From Topomyia yanbarensis (lineage: Eukaryota > Arthropoda > Insecta > Diptera > Culicidae), in contig NC_080670.1 of assembly GCF_030247195.1 (NCBI RefSeq), positions 99,286,336 through 99,350,335 on the forward strand: a stretch of 64,000 nt of DNA, read 5' to 3'. The translations under genes and the position numbers were made by a program. This document shows, piece after piece, positions 23,204-33,339 of this stretch. How positions within the stretch are numbered: position 1 is the stretch's first letter; every line of letters begins with the position of its first letter. The notes beneath the pieces were generated by a model. It made no database searches. It saw only the letters and a list, made by a program, of their open reading frames with translations, and was not told the origin of the DNA.

Positions 23204-23654
23204 AAATTTACCGTTTTGTATGTCAATTAGTATGAACTTTATAAACATGTATAAAGTTATTGTTAGGAAAACTTATTTACCGATAAGTTCTCCATCATGC
23301 AATCAAATTCAAAATGTTTCTTTTCTCTACAGGTGTTTGTTGACAAATTATGAAAAGAATTTAAAAAATGGGCTTTTTTGCAATTTAAAATTTTTCCATT
23401 ATTTTTTTGTTTTGTGAAAAATGAAAACACTTTTTTCAGCGCATATTTTTTTTCGTACAGAAGTATTCATTCCATGTAACTCGTTCTCAGATAATTTTGT
23501 TGTATAAATTACGGTCATCGCAAAATTTTTCGAAAAGGCTACATGTAGAAACTTTTACACTCTTTTAAAAAAATGCTCTTGAATTAAAGTTGACTTATTG
23601 ACTGTCGAAAATGTTTAGTCTTCCATGCCGGTGAAACGAGTAAAGTTTCACCTT

Positions 23655-23775
23655 TTTTATTTCAATTATAGAGGTTTTAACCTTAAGGTCATTCGCCTCT
23701 TCGGGTTAGAAAAATTTCTAACCCTATGTGCGGGGTCGGGACTCGAACCCAGGTGCGCTGCGTACAAGGCTATCG
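23655..23775 (-). mobile_element. tRNA-derived SINE, 5'-truncated
   Basis: On the minus strand it starts with a tRNA-like 3' half containing a B box (GGTTCGAGTCCCG). It continues with 'gaagaggcgaatgacctta' and ends in an A-rich tail. It is flanked by a 12-bp direct repeat aagtttcacctt (23643-23654, 23776-23787). The A-box half is missing. A second fragment of the same family is at 56305-56378. Confidence 0.8.
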
Positions 23776-23847
23776 AAGTTTCACCTTAATCTAAGATGGT
23801 CCGTCACGATATTAGAGATTTTTAGACGGATCTTCATTCCTCTATTA

Positions 23848-24071
23848 CAGTGGTTCTCAACCTTTTTCGTACCACGGACTCCTTAAAAATCACCCTGGGT
23901 TGCTGCGGACTCCCACGGATAAACATCTATTTTTTATGCTATCGATATGTTATTTTGAGTTTGTTAGGAAACAAGACTTGAAGTTTCAATATGCACTCGG
24001 AAAATATATTTTGCTTCGCGGACCCCCAACAACGACTTCACGGCCCCCTAGAGGTCCGCGGAGAATCACTG
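23848..24071. mobile_element. hAT-type MITE (224 bp), CAGTGGTTCTCAACC end
   Basis: The ends CAGTGGTTCTCAACC and GAGAATCACTG are flanked by CTCTATTA (23840-23847) and CTCTATTG (24072-24079), an 8-bp duplication with one mismatch. It separates the MULE-like repeat from the PAN2 fragment. The right duplication is part of the PAN2 coding sequence (LYCNAM). Confidence 0.85.
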
Positions 24072-24460
24072 CTCTATTGCAACGCAATGTTACAAACGCT
24101 CTATTTCATTACTCCACTACGGAAGGCTTTTCTTACGCACTACAGTTCGAGGGAATTCTGTTTGGCATGCGAAGTTGGCTTTCTGTTTCATATATTGGAT
24201 GCTGGAACATCAAATCTAACCTGCCAAGCCATCAATTTTCATCGATCGTTCCGGAAGCAGCTGCCCTTGGGCTGATACTTTCTTCGGATCGAAGCAACAA
24301 TGCTAACATGAATCTGATCAGTCTAAGTCAAAACTGGAATCGATTTATTCTACACCAGATGCACTACGAACTGTTGGATGCTATGAAGAAGAAGGAAAGT
24401 TTAATCCCCTGCGATACGGTTAGTGGTATGCGAATAATTCAACTATCCGTTTCACTATGA
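24072..24460 (+). pseudogene. PAN2-like: PAN2 fragment, inactive USP (ubiquitin-hydrolase-like) domain
   Basis: Clear PAN2 sequence. [16 protein letters not shown] and [18 protein letters not shown] (24080-24215, frame of 23991) are followed by CQAINF. After a small deletion that changes frame near 24250, [13 protein letters not shown] and [14 protein letters not shown] (to about 24365) follow. These are the signature blocks of the PAN2 USP domain, which lacks protease activity and helps couple PAN2 to PAN3 and RNA. Beyond about 24370 the similarity fades and the frame ends at 24460. The frameshift, missing exons and an upstream MITE make this a non-functional remnant. The functional gene should lie elsewhere. 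Confidence 0.85.
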
Positions 24461-24780
24461 CTGTTCGTTCGGGGGGCGGAGATGCATATGCACCACCCGA
24501 AAGATCATCAGGAATGCTTGGACAGCTAAGCTCAGCAGTATGATGCTAACAATGAAAAGTTTCAATTCTTAGTGGCTTGTAGTGGTAAGTTGGGTAGTTT
24601 CTTTAAAATTTAAATTAATTAACCCTCCGAAATGGCCCACTGATCGAGCAGTCGCAGGTGATCTAAGACAATTTCACCAGATTTTAAGAGCAGCGTGCAC
24701 TCAGTATACTAGAGCACTGCCGGAAGGTAATTTATTCTCTTACAATATAATCTCTTCTCGTTAGATTACGATCCGACCAA
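24461..24780 (+). pseudogene. Coding-like debris of unknown origin
   Basis: Two blocks read like protein: NNEKFQFLVACSG near 24548-24586, followed by a donor-like GTAAGT, and PKWPTDRAVAGDLRQFHQIL...TRALPE near 24622-24727. The second is followed by gtaattta...ctcgttag, a possible 38-bp intron. I do not recognise either. They may be more of the same decayed host locus. Confidence 0.3.
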
Positions 24781-25122
24781 GGGGCAAGCACTAAATCTTC
24801 AATACGACTCAGTGCCAAAAGTCTTACAGAATTAGTTACTTTAAGTACCATAAATTACATTAAGTACCGCAAGGATTTGAAAAAGTACGCGTCAGATTCA
24901 GTGTACTTTAATTACTTCGTACTTTAAATATGCAAAATATTTTAATTACAGTCAAGATGTACTTTAAATACTTTAAGTACGTACACATCGACATTAATTA
25001 CATAAGGTTCCTTATTAGGTACAACAGTAGTATTTTTAAATATTTTTATTACTTACTTTAAGTATATTCAAAATACGTTGTATTTTCAATACGACGCACG
25101 CAAACCTGCTAGTGCTTGCCCC
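24781..25122 (-). mobile_element. MITE family M, copy 3
   Basis: The inverted ends GGGGCAAGCACTA and TAGTGCTTGCCCC define it cleanly. The interior has the family's repeated 'agtac' words and the tcaatacgac end blocks. Compare copies at 13393, 20149 and 40145. Confidence 0.8.
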
Positions 25123-25402
25123 GAGCGGTGGACTCCAGACTACAATGTTTTATGCTTAGAGATTTGAAGCTTGGAGACCTTGGATTCTGGTGGTCCTTAG
25201 AAGCTAATAGCATCACGGCGCGTGGTTCAGGTGGTGGATAGAAGCAAGGGATAGCCTGAAGACTGGCATTGAATTATTTTTGCTGTCAATTCAACTAGAT
25301 CCAGACCGATGCGGTATCCTATGGTTATTGGTTTATTACATATAATCTAAATTAAATATCATTCTCTCTAGCATTAAAACTTTTTTTATCCCTTTATGGG
25401 CA

Positions 25403-26570
25403 GCTAGGGCCGAGGGTGGTGGCTAGCGGGTTTCATACATCCTTGACCTGACGGACGAAGCTATGGTGCCTTGAACACAGGCAACGCAGATCCAAGGCCA
25501 TCAATGAAATGATAAGTTCTGCGTTTGAGGTGCACTTCCCTTGGTTGTCAGACGAATACCTGCAATTGTAGCGTGCGACTTTGTATTTATGAGTCTAATT
25601 GTGATTCTTGTGGTGCTGTGTGTGGAAGGTGTGAGTTTTAGCGTTCGATTGTAAATTTATAGGTGCTGAAACGTTCATTTAATGTTGGCGACAATACGGG
25701 CGTAAGTATGTGTGGATGATTTAAATTGTATGTTCGCGTTTGTGACCCGATTTGTGTTATCGCGAAGGCCACGTTTGTACGTTTGGAGTGAGACAGAATG
25801 TGAGTGTAACTGATACAATAAGCAATTTCTTGTATTAGTGAGTGTTAGTATGAATCTACTTTTAGATATAGTAATAAAAGGAAAAATAACATGCCGAATA
25901 AAGAAAGAAATTAAGTAGAAGCGTATAAATTGATCGATATTGTTTTGGTACATTTGAGTAGTGAAAAAGCAAGCTACTAGAAGTAGAACAAAACAGACTA
26001 ATCAAGTAGAAGAAAATAACACATGTAACATGCAATCAACCCACTTGAACTCGTCTAAACGCCAGCAAATGACACTTATTTACCGATGATTCACGTGCTT
26101 CGGTTAGTTAATCGTACTTTAATTGATCCAGTTCGATCTTCCCGAATGAATCGAATCGCATGCATGAAGTGAACACCGGATAAAGTGACCAACGAATCCT
26201 AGAAAGGATTACCCTCTATTCTATCATATACGCCATTTCTGCATCCATTCCCTGGCCCAGCTGTCACAAATCCTCAGACAAACTCATACACAGAAGACAT
26301 ACGACTACCACATGGTGGTTGTTAAATCAGACCGAACTAAGTGACAATTTATTGATTTCGAGAAAAACGAGTTTAAAGTTTGAATCGCAGCATCCTTTAC
26401 AATATAATCGGAAATTAATTTACGCCATAACTCTTGCTTATTGTTACATATTTCAATTCTGGCATTCTCATTTTTTGATGTTTTGAGACTTAGTCCGGTC
26501 TGACTTAACACCGACCACATAACAATTGTACACTATTATTAAAAACTACAATTTGTACAACGCACAACTA
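25403..26570 (+). repeat. Unclassified dispersed repeat R, copy a
   Basis: Shares a long, ordered series of segments with R copy c (59132 onward). Examples are cgtaagtatgtgt, tgtttgtacgtttg, aacatgccgaataaag, 'ttcccgaatgaat', 'ctattctatcatatacgcca' and 'gacatacgactac'. It shares its first half, inverted, with copy b (33340 onward). No coding frame is conserved between copies. It retains an uninterrupted 'catacacagaagacatacga' where copy c carries a 3.4-kb transposon. Boundaries are approximate and the class is unknown; it could be the remains of a retroelement UTR. Confidence 0.6.
26313..26517. mobile_element. MITE in R copy a (about 205 bp)
   Basis: The ends read tggtggttgttaaatcagac and, inverted, tggtcggtgttaagtcagac. 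They continue as near-perfect inverted repeats to ...actaagt. In R copy c the corresponding site (63770-63780, gactagcacaaaattg) has no insert. ACCACAT lies at both ends but overlaps the TIR, so the target length is uncertain. Confidence 0.65.
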
Positions 26571-27053
26571 ATAGAATTCTCTCTACACCTCTATTAATTA
26601 GGTTGTGCACGATGGCAAAGCCGCCCGATAAATCGACCCATAATGACCCCCATTGCGAACTGTGTCAACAAACACTGCTATTAAACTGTTGAACAATGTT
26701 TGCAAACACAGCCCACAGAAAAAAGCAATGCACGGCGACCCACCAGTTGGCCACGCCAGCGCGCACAGGCTAACGGTTGAACGTTAGTTAGGGCTGGCGC
26801 AGAGTGTGAAAGAACACAAAACAAAAAAGGCCTATACGCCCTCTCGCTCTCCTCGAAGCGCCACTATCGCGGCGTAATGCAATAACCATCTTAAAGCACT
26901 TTATTGTCAGAAGTTCATTAGCACAGATGCACGCAATATGTTTGATGATGTTTGCAATACCGTCAAACTCCTAAACCTAGCAGAGGAATTTGCACATTGC
27001 ATTAAAACTTAAGTGAATTAGCCAAAGTATTGGGATCATACCAATTCAAACCC
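26571..27053. other. No gene; flank of the I-clade insertion
   Basis: AT-rich then GC-richer sequence with no reading frame of note. The last 50 bases (aagtgaattagccaaagtat and on) resemble 33232-33280 on the far side of the I element. The pre-insertion locus therefore held two copies about 95 bp apart. Confidence 0.5.
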
Positions 27054-27065
27054 AAATCTAAAGTA
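27054..27065 (+). repeat. Target-site duplication, 5' copy
   Basis: aaatctaaagta, identical to 33182-33193. Confidence 0.9.
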
Positions 27066-27284
27066 GTCATAACAGTTTTTGCCTTCGCCTTGAAAGGTTG
27101 TGTTTGCTGATTGGCTGTAGCAACCAGGGCTGTGCAAGCCGTGAATAGGCTAGAAGTTTGTGTACCGTGTCAGTGTTTGATGCTGTGTTGGTGCGGAGAC
27201 AGGCAGGATTGTTGGCTGCGAGAGCGGTCGTTTGTTGGTGGTACCACGCGATAAGCGAGTGTTGGTGCGAAGGCAACGAAGTCT

Positions 27285-27765
27285 CAGGTAAGCGGCGCCC
27301 CACTTTGGTGGTGGTAGTGGTTGCGCTGCATATAACCGGCGCTTGCGACGGAGTGAGACAGAGCTGCATCTGGTTGGTGAATCGGCTCGCTTCATCATCA
27401 CTCATTCATCCGTATTAGTGCAGATACGGAATTTTGAGTATTTGTGTACCTAGCCACGCTGCGTGGAATACCTCTGGACCCACAGGTAAGCGGCGACTCC
27501 ACCTTATGGTGGTAGTGCTTGCGCTGCATACAGTCGACGCTTGTGACGACGTGAGACAGAGCTGCATCTTGTTGGTGAAGCGTCTCGCTTCATCATCACT
27601 TATTCATCTGCACTAGTGCAGATACGGGCTTTTGTGTATTTGTGTACCTAGCCACGCTACGTAGTACGGAAATACCCCTGGACCCACAGGTAAGCAGCGG
27701 CTCCATCTTGGTAGTGGTGGTTACGCTGTGTTCAACCCGAGCGTGTGACAGAGGGAGACAGCGTG
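27285..27765 (+). repeat. 5' UTR tandem repeats (~200 bp, about 2.4 units), likely promoter region
   Basis: Units begin with CAGGTAAGC at 27285, 27483 and 27687 (periods 198 and 204). Shared blocks include 'gtgagacagagctgcatct', 'ctcgcttcatcatcact', 'agtgcagatacgg' and 'gtgtacctagccacgct'. The third unit is partial and leads into the ORF1 leader. Non-LTR elements carry an internal 5' promoter, and 5' tandem monomers act as promoters in some families. Each unit here opens with a consensus splice-donor sequence. Promoter function is inferred from position. Confidence 0.8.
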
Positions 27766-27841
27766 AAGCTACAACTCTTCGAAGGACAAGTAGATTTTAG
27801 TATAATTGTGCTAGTATAAGTATTTAATTAACTTACTGTGT

Positions 27842-29170
27842 ATGGTAGGTGAGATGGAGGATAGTGAGATGGAATCCTCCATTTCACAAGAGCAAAATTA
27901 TTCTGATCCCCCTCCCTCAACTCCCCCTAGAATAAAATTATACCCTCAAGGGTCTTCTGGACCTTGGCAGGTTTTCTTCAGGCGGAAAGGAAAGCCATTA
28001 AACCTTGTGCAAATTGCACGGGATCTGACTTCACGATTTTCTGCTGTAACAGAGATCGTGAAAGTAAATAAAGCCAAACTTCGAGTTAGCGTTGATAACA
28101 TTAGACAAGCTAACGAGATAGTAGCCTGCGAACTCTTCACGTGTGAATATAAAGTTTATATACTTTCGCGCGATATAGAATGCGATGGAGTCATCTCCGA
28201 AGCCAGCCTCACTGCCGAGGATATACTTAAGCATGGTGTTGGTTGTTTCAAGAACACCCTGCTTAACACAGTTGAAATACTCGGTTGCAAACAATTGTAC
28301 TCAGTATCACTTGAAGAAGACAAAAAAGTTTACCGACCATCCTATTCATTTCGTGTAACTTTCGCTGGGTCTGCTTTGCCTAGCCATGTTCTTATTAATA
28401 AAATTCGTCTCCCCGTTCGCCTTTTCATTCCTCGTGTGATGAATTGCCTCAATTGTAAACAGCTTGGCTAAACAGCCACTTACTGTTCCAATAAGGTACG
28501 GTGTGGCAAATGTGGGGGGCCTCATCAAGAGGATACATGCAATAAAAACTTAGAAAAATGTTTACATTGCGGAGAAAATTCACACGACCTCCTTGCATGT
28601 CCCATGTATAAATTGCGGGAGAATAAAATTAAACGATCCTTGAAGGAGAGGTCTAAGCGCTCTTATGCAGAAATACTGAAAAATGCTACTCCTGAACCCA
28701 CGGTCTCAGAAAACAGATACGCTATTCTATTGCCGAAAGAGTCTGACTCTGACGAAGCGTCCGAAGGTACATCATTTCTTTTACCTAGAGGATCCAGGAA
28801 AAGAAAAAAATCCTCTTTTCCTAAACTGCCAATCAAGGGCCTTGAAATTTCTCCTCCAATAAATAAATTGCGACCAAAGCTAAATAATTCCGATGCAATA
28901 CCGAAGCCAGTCCCTCCCGGTTTTGGTAATGTATAATCCAAACAGAACACCATTACTGGTAATAATAAAACTTCAACTTCCTCCGAGCCTCAACCGGGGA
29001 TAGGTTTATTGAAATTTTCTGAAATTGTTGATTGGATTTTCAAAGCATTCAATATTTCTGAACCACTAAAAAGTATACTTTCAGCGTTCCTCTCAACAAT
29101 TAGAACATTTTTAGAGCAGCTGATTGCTCAATGGCCCATCCTTGCAGAGATTGTATCTTTCGATGGATAA
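27842..29170 (+). pseudogene. I-clade ORF1 (gag-like RNA-binding protein), two premature stops
   Basis: One continuous frame from ATG 27842 (an ATG at 27854 is equally possible) to TAA 29168-29170. It is broken by TAA at 28469-28471 and TAA at 28934-28936. The N-terminal block IKLYPQGSSGPWQVFFRR is shared with the minus-strand copy at 1-667. Three CCHC zinc knuckles lie at about 28440-28610 (CLNCKQLG..., CGKCGGPHQEDTC, CLHCGENSHDLLAC). The first stop falls exactly at the knuckle's His position. The C-terminal part after the second stop (FSEIVDWIFKAFNISEPL) is still well preserved. The stop overlaps the ORF2 start in ATGGATAA. ORF1 would package element RNA into a nucleoprotein particle. Confidence 0.88.
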
Positions 29171-32100
29171 TTCACTTTCTCCAGTGAAAGATCCCATCAC
29201 TATTTTACAGTGGAATTGCAGAAGTATCATACCTAAAATTGATTCCTTAAAAATTTTGCTGCATAATTTGAAATGCGATGCTTTTGCTTTATGTGAAACA
29301 TGGCTTACCTCAAACATTAATTTCAACTTGAATGATTTCAACATTATTCGCCTAGAATGAGACACCCCGTATGGAGGAGTGCTTCTAGGAATTAAAAAGT
29401 CCTATTCTTTCTATAGAATTAACATCCCCTTGTTTGCGGGCATTGAGGCTGTAGCTGTCCAAACGAACATTAAAGGCAAAGACATGTCTATCGCTTCTAT
29501 ATATATACCTCTCAAAGCTCAAATTGGACAACGTCAGATTTTCGAGGTAGTGGAATCCATGGCTGCTCCGCGGTTGATACTGGGAGACTTCAACTCGCAC
29601 GGAATATTGTGGGGTTCCCTGTTCAATGATAATCGATCCTCTTTGATATACAATGTTTGTGACGAGCTCAATATGGCAGTTTTAAATACAGGCGAAGCAA
29701 CACGCATTCCCAGACCACCCGCACGACCAAGTGCATTAGATCTATCTCTATGCTCGACATCACTTCGGTTAGATTGCACGTGGAAGGATGTACCTGATCC
29801 TCACGGTAGCGATCATTTGCCAGTCGTTATTTCAATTTACAGTGAATTAGGCCTCACGAATTCAATCAATGTCCCTTATGACTTGACACGAAATATTGAT
29901 TGGAAAAAATACCAATCTTTAATTTCCACTTCTCTTGTTTCTACGGAAGAGCTACCACCTACCGAAGAATATGAATTTCTAGCGGGTTTGATTATTGAAG
30001 CAGCAGAACAAACTCAAACGAAATGCAATCCTGGCATGATAATGAACAGCCGGCCTCCTAATCCCTGGTGGGACAAAGAGTGCTCGGATGCATATGAAGC
30101 TAAACAAGTTGCTTACAAAGTAATTATGAAACGGAAAGGGTGTACACGTGCGAACTTTGAAAATTATTCGATTTTACAAAACAAATTTGACAGTCTCCGT
30201 CGTGCCAAAAAGTCTAGTTATTGGAGACGCTTCGTTGATGGCTTGTCAAGAGAAACATCAATGAGTACTCTTTGGAACACAGCCAGAAGAATGAGGAATC
30301 GAAACGTAACTAATGAAAGCGAAGATTTTTCGAATCGCTGGATATTTAATTTTGCCAAGAAAGTTTGTCCAGATTCTGCTCCTGCGCAGAAAATCATTCG
30401 CGATGCTCCCACAAGTAACGATTCCATAGATTCGCCTTTGACAATGATGGAATTTTCAATTGCACTCCTTTCATGCAACAATAATGCTCCGGGTCCAGAC
30501 AGAATTAAATTCAACTTGGTGAAGAATCTGCCTGACCTAGCAAAAAGACGCTTGTTGAATTTATTCAATAAGCTTCTTAAGCAGAACATTGTCCCGCACG
30601 ACTGGAGACAAGTGAGAGTTATCGCTATTCCAAAACAGGGAAAACCAGCCTCCGACCATAACTCGTATCGACCGATTGCAATGCTATCCTGCATCAGGAA
30701 ATTATTGGAAAAAATTATCCTACGACGTCTCGACAATTGGGTTGAGGCGAACGGCTTGCTCTCAGATACCCAGTTTGGTTTTCGGGGAGGAAAGGGAATG
30801 AATGATTGCCTGGCGCTACTTTCGTCAGAAATCCAACTCGCTTACGCAAAAAAAGAACAAATGGCGTCTGTGTTCTTAGACATAAAAGGAGCATTCGACT
30901 CTGTTTCCATTCATGTTCTCTCAGAGAAACTACATCAATGTGGTCTTTCACCAATGTTAAATAATTATTTATACAACTTATTGTCAGAAAAGCACATGCA
31001 TTTTTCATATGGCGATTTGGCAACATTCAGAATAAGTTACATGGGTCTCCCACAAGGTTCTTGTTCTCTACAATTTTTACGTGAATGACATTGATAATTG
31101 TATTGTCAGCCCATGCACTCTAAGGCAACTTGCAGATGATGGCGTGGTTTCTGTTACAGGACCAAAAGCCATAAATTTACAACAACCACTGCAAGATAGT
31201 TTGGATAATTTATCAAGTTGGGCATTGAAGCTAGGCATCGATTTCTCTACGGAGAAAACAGAGTTGGTTGTTTTTTCAAGGAAGCGTGATCCAGCTCAGC
31301 TACAGCTTCAGTTGGTTGGTAGAACGATAGCCCAAGTAATGACCTTTAAATATCTCGGAATTTGGTTCGATTCTAAAGGTACATGGGGAGGCCACATTAG
31401 GTATCTGATAAAGAAGTGCCAACAAAGGATAAATTTTCTCCGAACAATAACCGGATCTTGGTGGGGTGCTCATCCAAGTGACGTGATAAGATTGTATCAA
31501 ACAACGATACTTTCAGTAATGGAATATGGGTGCTTCTGTTTCCGTTCAGCTGCAAACACTCACATTATTAAATTGGAACGAATACAGTATCGTTGTTTAC
31601 GAATCGCCTTAGGTTCCATGCAATCGACACATACGATGAGTCTTGAAGTACTAGCGGGAGTTCTTCCCTTAAAAGATCGATTCTGGGATCTCTCCCAGAA
31701 TTTACTTATACGATGTGAGGTTACGAATCCATTGGTAATTGAAAATTTTGAAAGACTTGTCGAGCTTCAATCCCAAACCAGATTCATGACAGTGTACTTC
31801 AATCACATGTCACAAGAAATAACGACTTCTAGTTATGTTATGACATGTGTTAATATACTAGATACTCCCGATTCCACTTTATTTTTCGACACGTCCATGC
31901 AAGAGGAAATTCGTGGAATCCCACATCACCTGCGCTCTCTGGAGATCCCAAAAATATTCATAATTAAATACCAACACATTGACAGCCATAAAATGTTCTA
32001 CACTGATGGGTCACGAATCAATGAGGCCACTGGCTTCGGTATTTTCAACAATAACACCTCGATCGCTTTAAAGCTTGCAGAACCTGCCTCTGTTTACACA

Positions 32101-32844
32101 GCCGAACTAGCAGCAGTTCACTATAGTCTGGAAATCATTGATACTTTACATCCGAGCCATTATTTCATTCTCACAGATAGCCTCAGCACAATTAAGGCAC
32201 TACGCTCATTAAAGCTTGACAATCACGCTCCGTTCTTTTTGAAGAAGATACGAGAATACTTAACTAAATTAACAAATAAATCTTATCAAATTACCTTAGT
32301 GTGGATTCCCGCTCATTGCTCCATACCGGGTAATGAGAGAGCGGAAAATTTAGCCAAAATAGGAGCACTGGACGGTGACATCTATGAAAGACCTATTGCC
32401 TTCAATGAATTTTATAGCGCCTCTCGTCAGAGGACGCTTACTAGTTGGCAAACATCATGGGACAATGGAGATCTGGGACGGTGGTTGCACTCAATTATCC
32501 CTAAAGTATCAACGAAGGCATGGTTCAAAGGGTTGGATGTAAGTCGAAACTTCATTCGTGTGATGTCTAGGCTCATGTCCAACCATTATACGTTGAATGC
32601 GCATCTCCGCCGTATTGGGATCGCAGAAGATAATCAATGTGCTTGCGGAGAGGGTTACGAAGACATTGAACATATTGTTTGGTCTTGCACTGAATATCGT
32701 GAAGCCAGATCCCAATTAATAGACTTCTTACGAGCCAGAAGAAAACCACCCTATGTTCCTGTTCGTGATATCCTCGCTTTACGAGATCTTACATACATGG
32801 GCCATATTTATCATTTCCTGAAAACAATAAATATTCAAATATAA
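29163..32844 (+). pseudogene. I-clade ORF2 (endonuclease, reverse transcriptase, RNase H), one stop and one frameshift
   Basis: Starts at ATG 29163, overlapping the ORF1 stop. AP-type endonuclease: ILQWNCRS near the start, GDFNSHGILWGS (about 29583-29620), GSDHLPVVIS (about 29803-29835). Reverse transcriptase: NAPGPDRIKF (about 30480), SYRPIAML, GFRGGKGMNDC, FLDIKGAFDS, GLPQGSC, then the active-site box LADD (about 31128-31140). RNase H: FYTDGSR, YTAELAA, LTDSLS, and GNERAENLAK where an Asp is usual. A Cys/His cluster CACGEGYEDIEHIVWSC follows near 32640. In-frame TGA at 29358-29360 (probably a CGA-to-TGA change). Near 31062, between GLPQGSC and YNFYVND, a small deletion removes RT residues and shifts the frame. 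It would nick target DNA and copy element RNA there. Confidence 0.9.
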
Positions 32845-33181
32845 TTATCCCCACAATGTTTCTAGTTTTTTTCCCTTGCTACCCACAAACAATTTAGATT
32901 TCTTCGCAGTTAGTTAAGCTAGATAAAACGATATAAATAAAGAAAAAAATAAACAAAAATTACAGAAAAACTATCAATAGGTTTACAATAAAATTCAAGA
33001 AAACAGAGTGTAAATAAAAATATTCAAAATGATGATTATCCTCAGTGTTAGCATTAGAAAGTGAACTTTTATTATAACGTGATAGTCTTAAGAACTTTTG
33101 TAGCATGTTATGTAAAAAAAACCCCGGCGTAAAAAAGCTTTTGCAAATGCCGTGTCAAATAAACGTTTTATGAAGAAAAAA
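32845..33181 (+). other. I element 3' UTR and A-rich tail
   Basis: Non-coding, A-rich sequence from the ORF2 stop to the 3' target duplication. It contains aataaa-type signals (for example near 32937) and ends in tatgaagaaaaaaa. Confidence 0.75.
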
Positions 33182-33193
33182 AAATCTAAAGTA
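33182..33193 (+). repeat. Target-site duplication, 3' copy
   Basis: aaatctaaagta, directly after the A-rich 3' tail (tatgaagaaaaaaa). Confidence 0.9.
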
Positions 33194-33339
33194 AACATCA
33201 TTCAATTGCACAATGTATTAAATTTAAAATTTAAGTGAACTATCCAAAGTATTGGGACCTTATCAATTCAAATGTTCAAAATTTGCCTAGTAATATTGAA
33301 GAACCATCATCCACGCGAACCAAACCGCCGAATAAAGTG
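33194..33339. other. I element 3' flank
   Basis: Contains the second copy of the 'ccaaagtattggga' flank sequence (33232-33280). Then it runs into the truncated end of R copy b. Confidence 0.5.

Larger units (their letters stand above)
21144..23839 (+). mobile_element. Second copy of the MULE-like non-coding end, interrupted twice
   Basis: With the two inserts set aside (21371-23203 and 23655-23775), this follows 966-2060 segment for segment, including 'ctccatcatgcaatca' and the 'tctaagatggtccgtcacga' block at the start of the transposase frame. It stops at about 23835, before the transposase core. The first ~140 bases (21095-21235) form an inverted pair, suggesting the true element end. Confidence 0.6.
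27054..33193 (+). mobile_element. Full-length I-clade non-LTR retrotransposon with 12-bp target duplication
   Basis: The 12 bases aaatctaaagta occur at 27054-27065 and 33182-33193, bracketing about 6.1 kb. Order: 5' UTR with tandem repeats (27066-27841), ORF1 (27842-29170), ORF2 with endonuclease, reverse transcriptase, RNase H and C-terminal zinc-knuckle region (29163-32844), 3' UTR and a short A-rich tail. Presence of RNase H and three zinc knuckles in ORF1 fits the I clade. Both ORFs have lesions (two stops in ORF1; one stop and one frameshift in ORF2), so the copy is inactive, but decay is light. Confidence 0.92.

Noticed and set aside
23700..23770. Possible tRNA gene (B-box, GGTTCGAGTCCCG)
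   Set aside because: Only the 3' half of a tRNA is present, joined to a SINE body and flanked by a target duplication; it is a truncated SINE.
27067..27616. Overlapping frames of 60-112 codons upstream of ORF1
   Set aside because: They fall in the 5' UTR tandem repeats and change with the repeat; no domain is visible.
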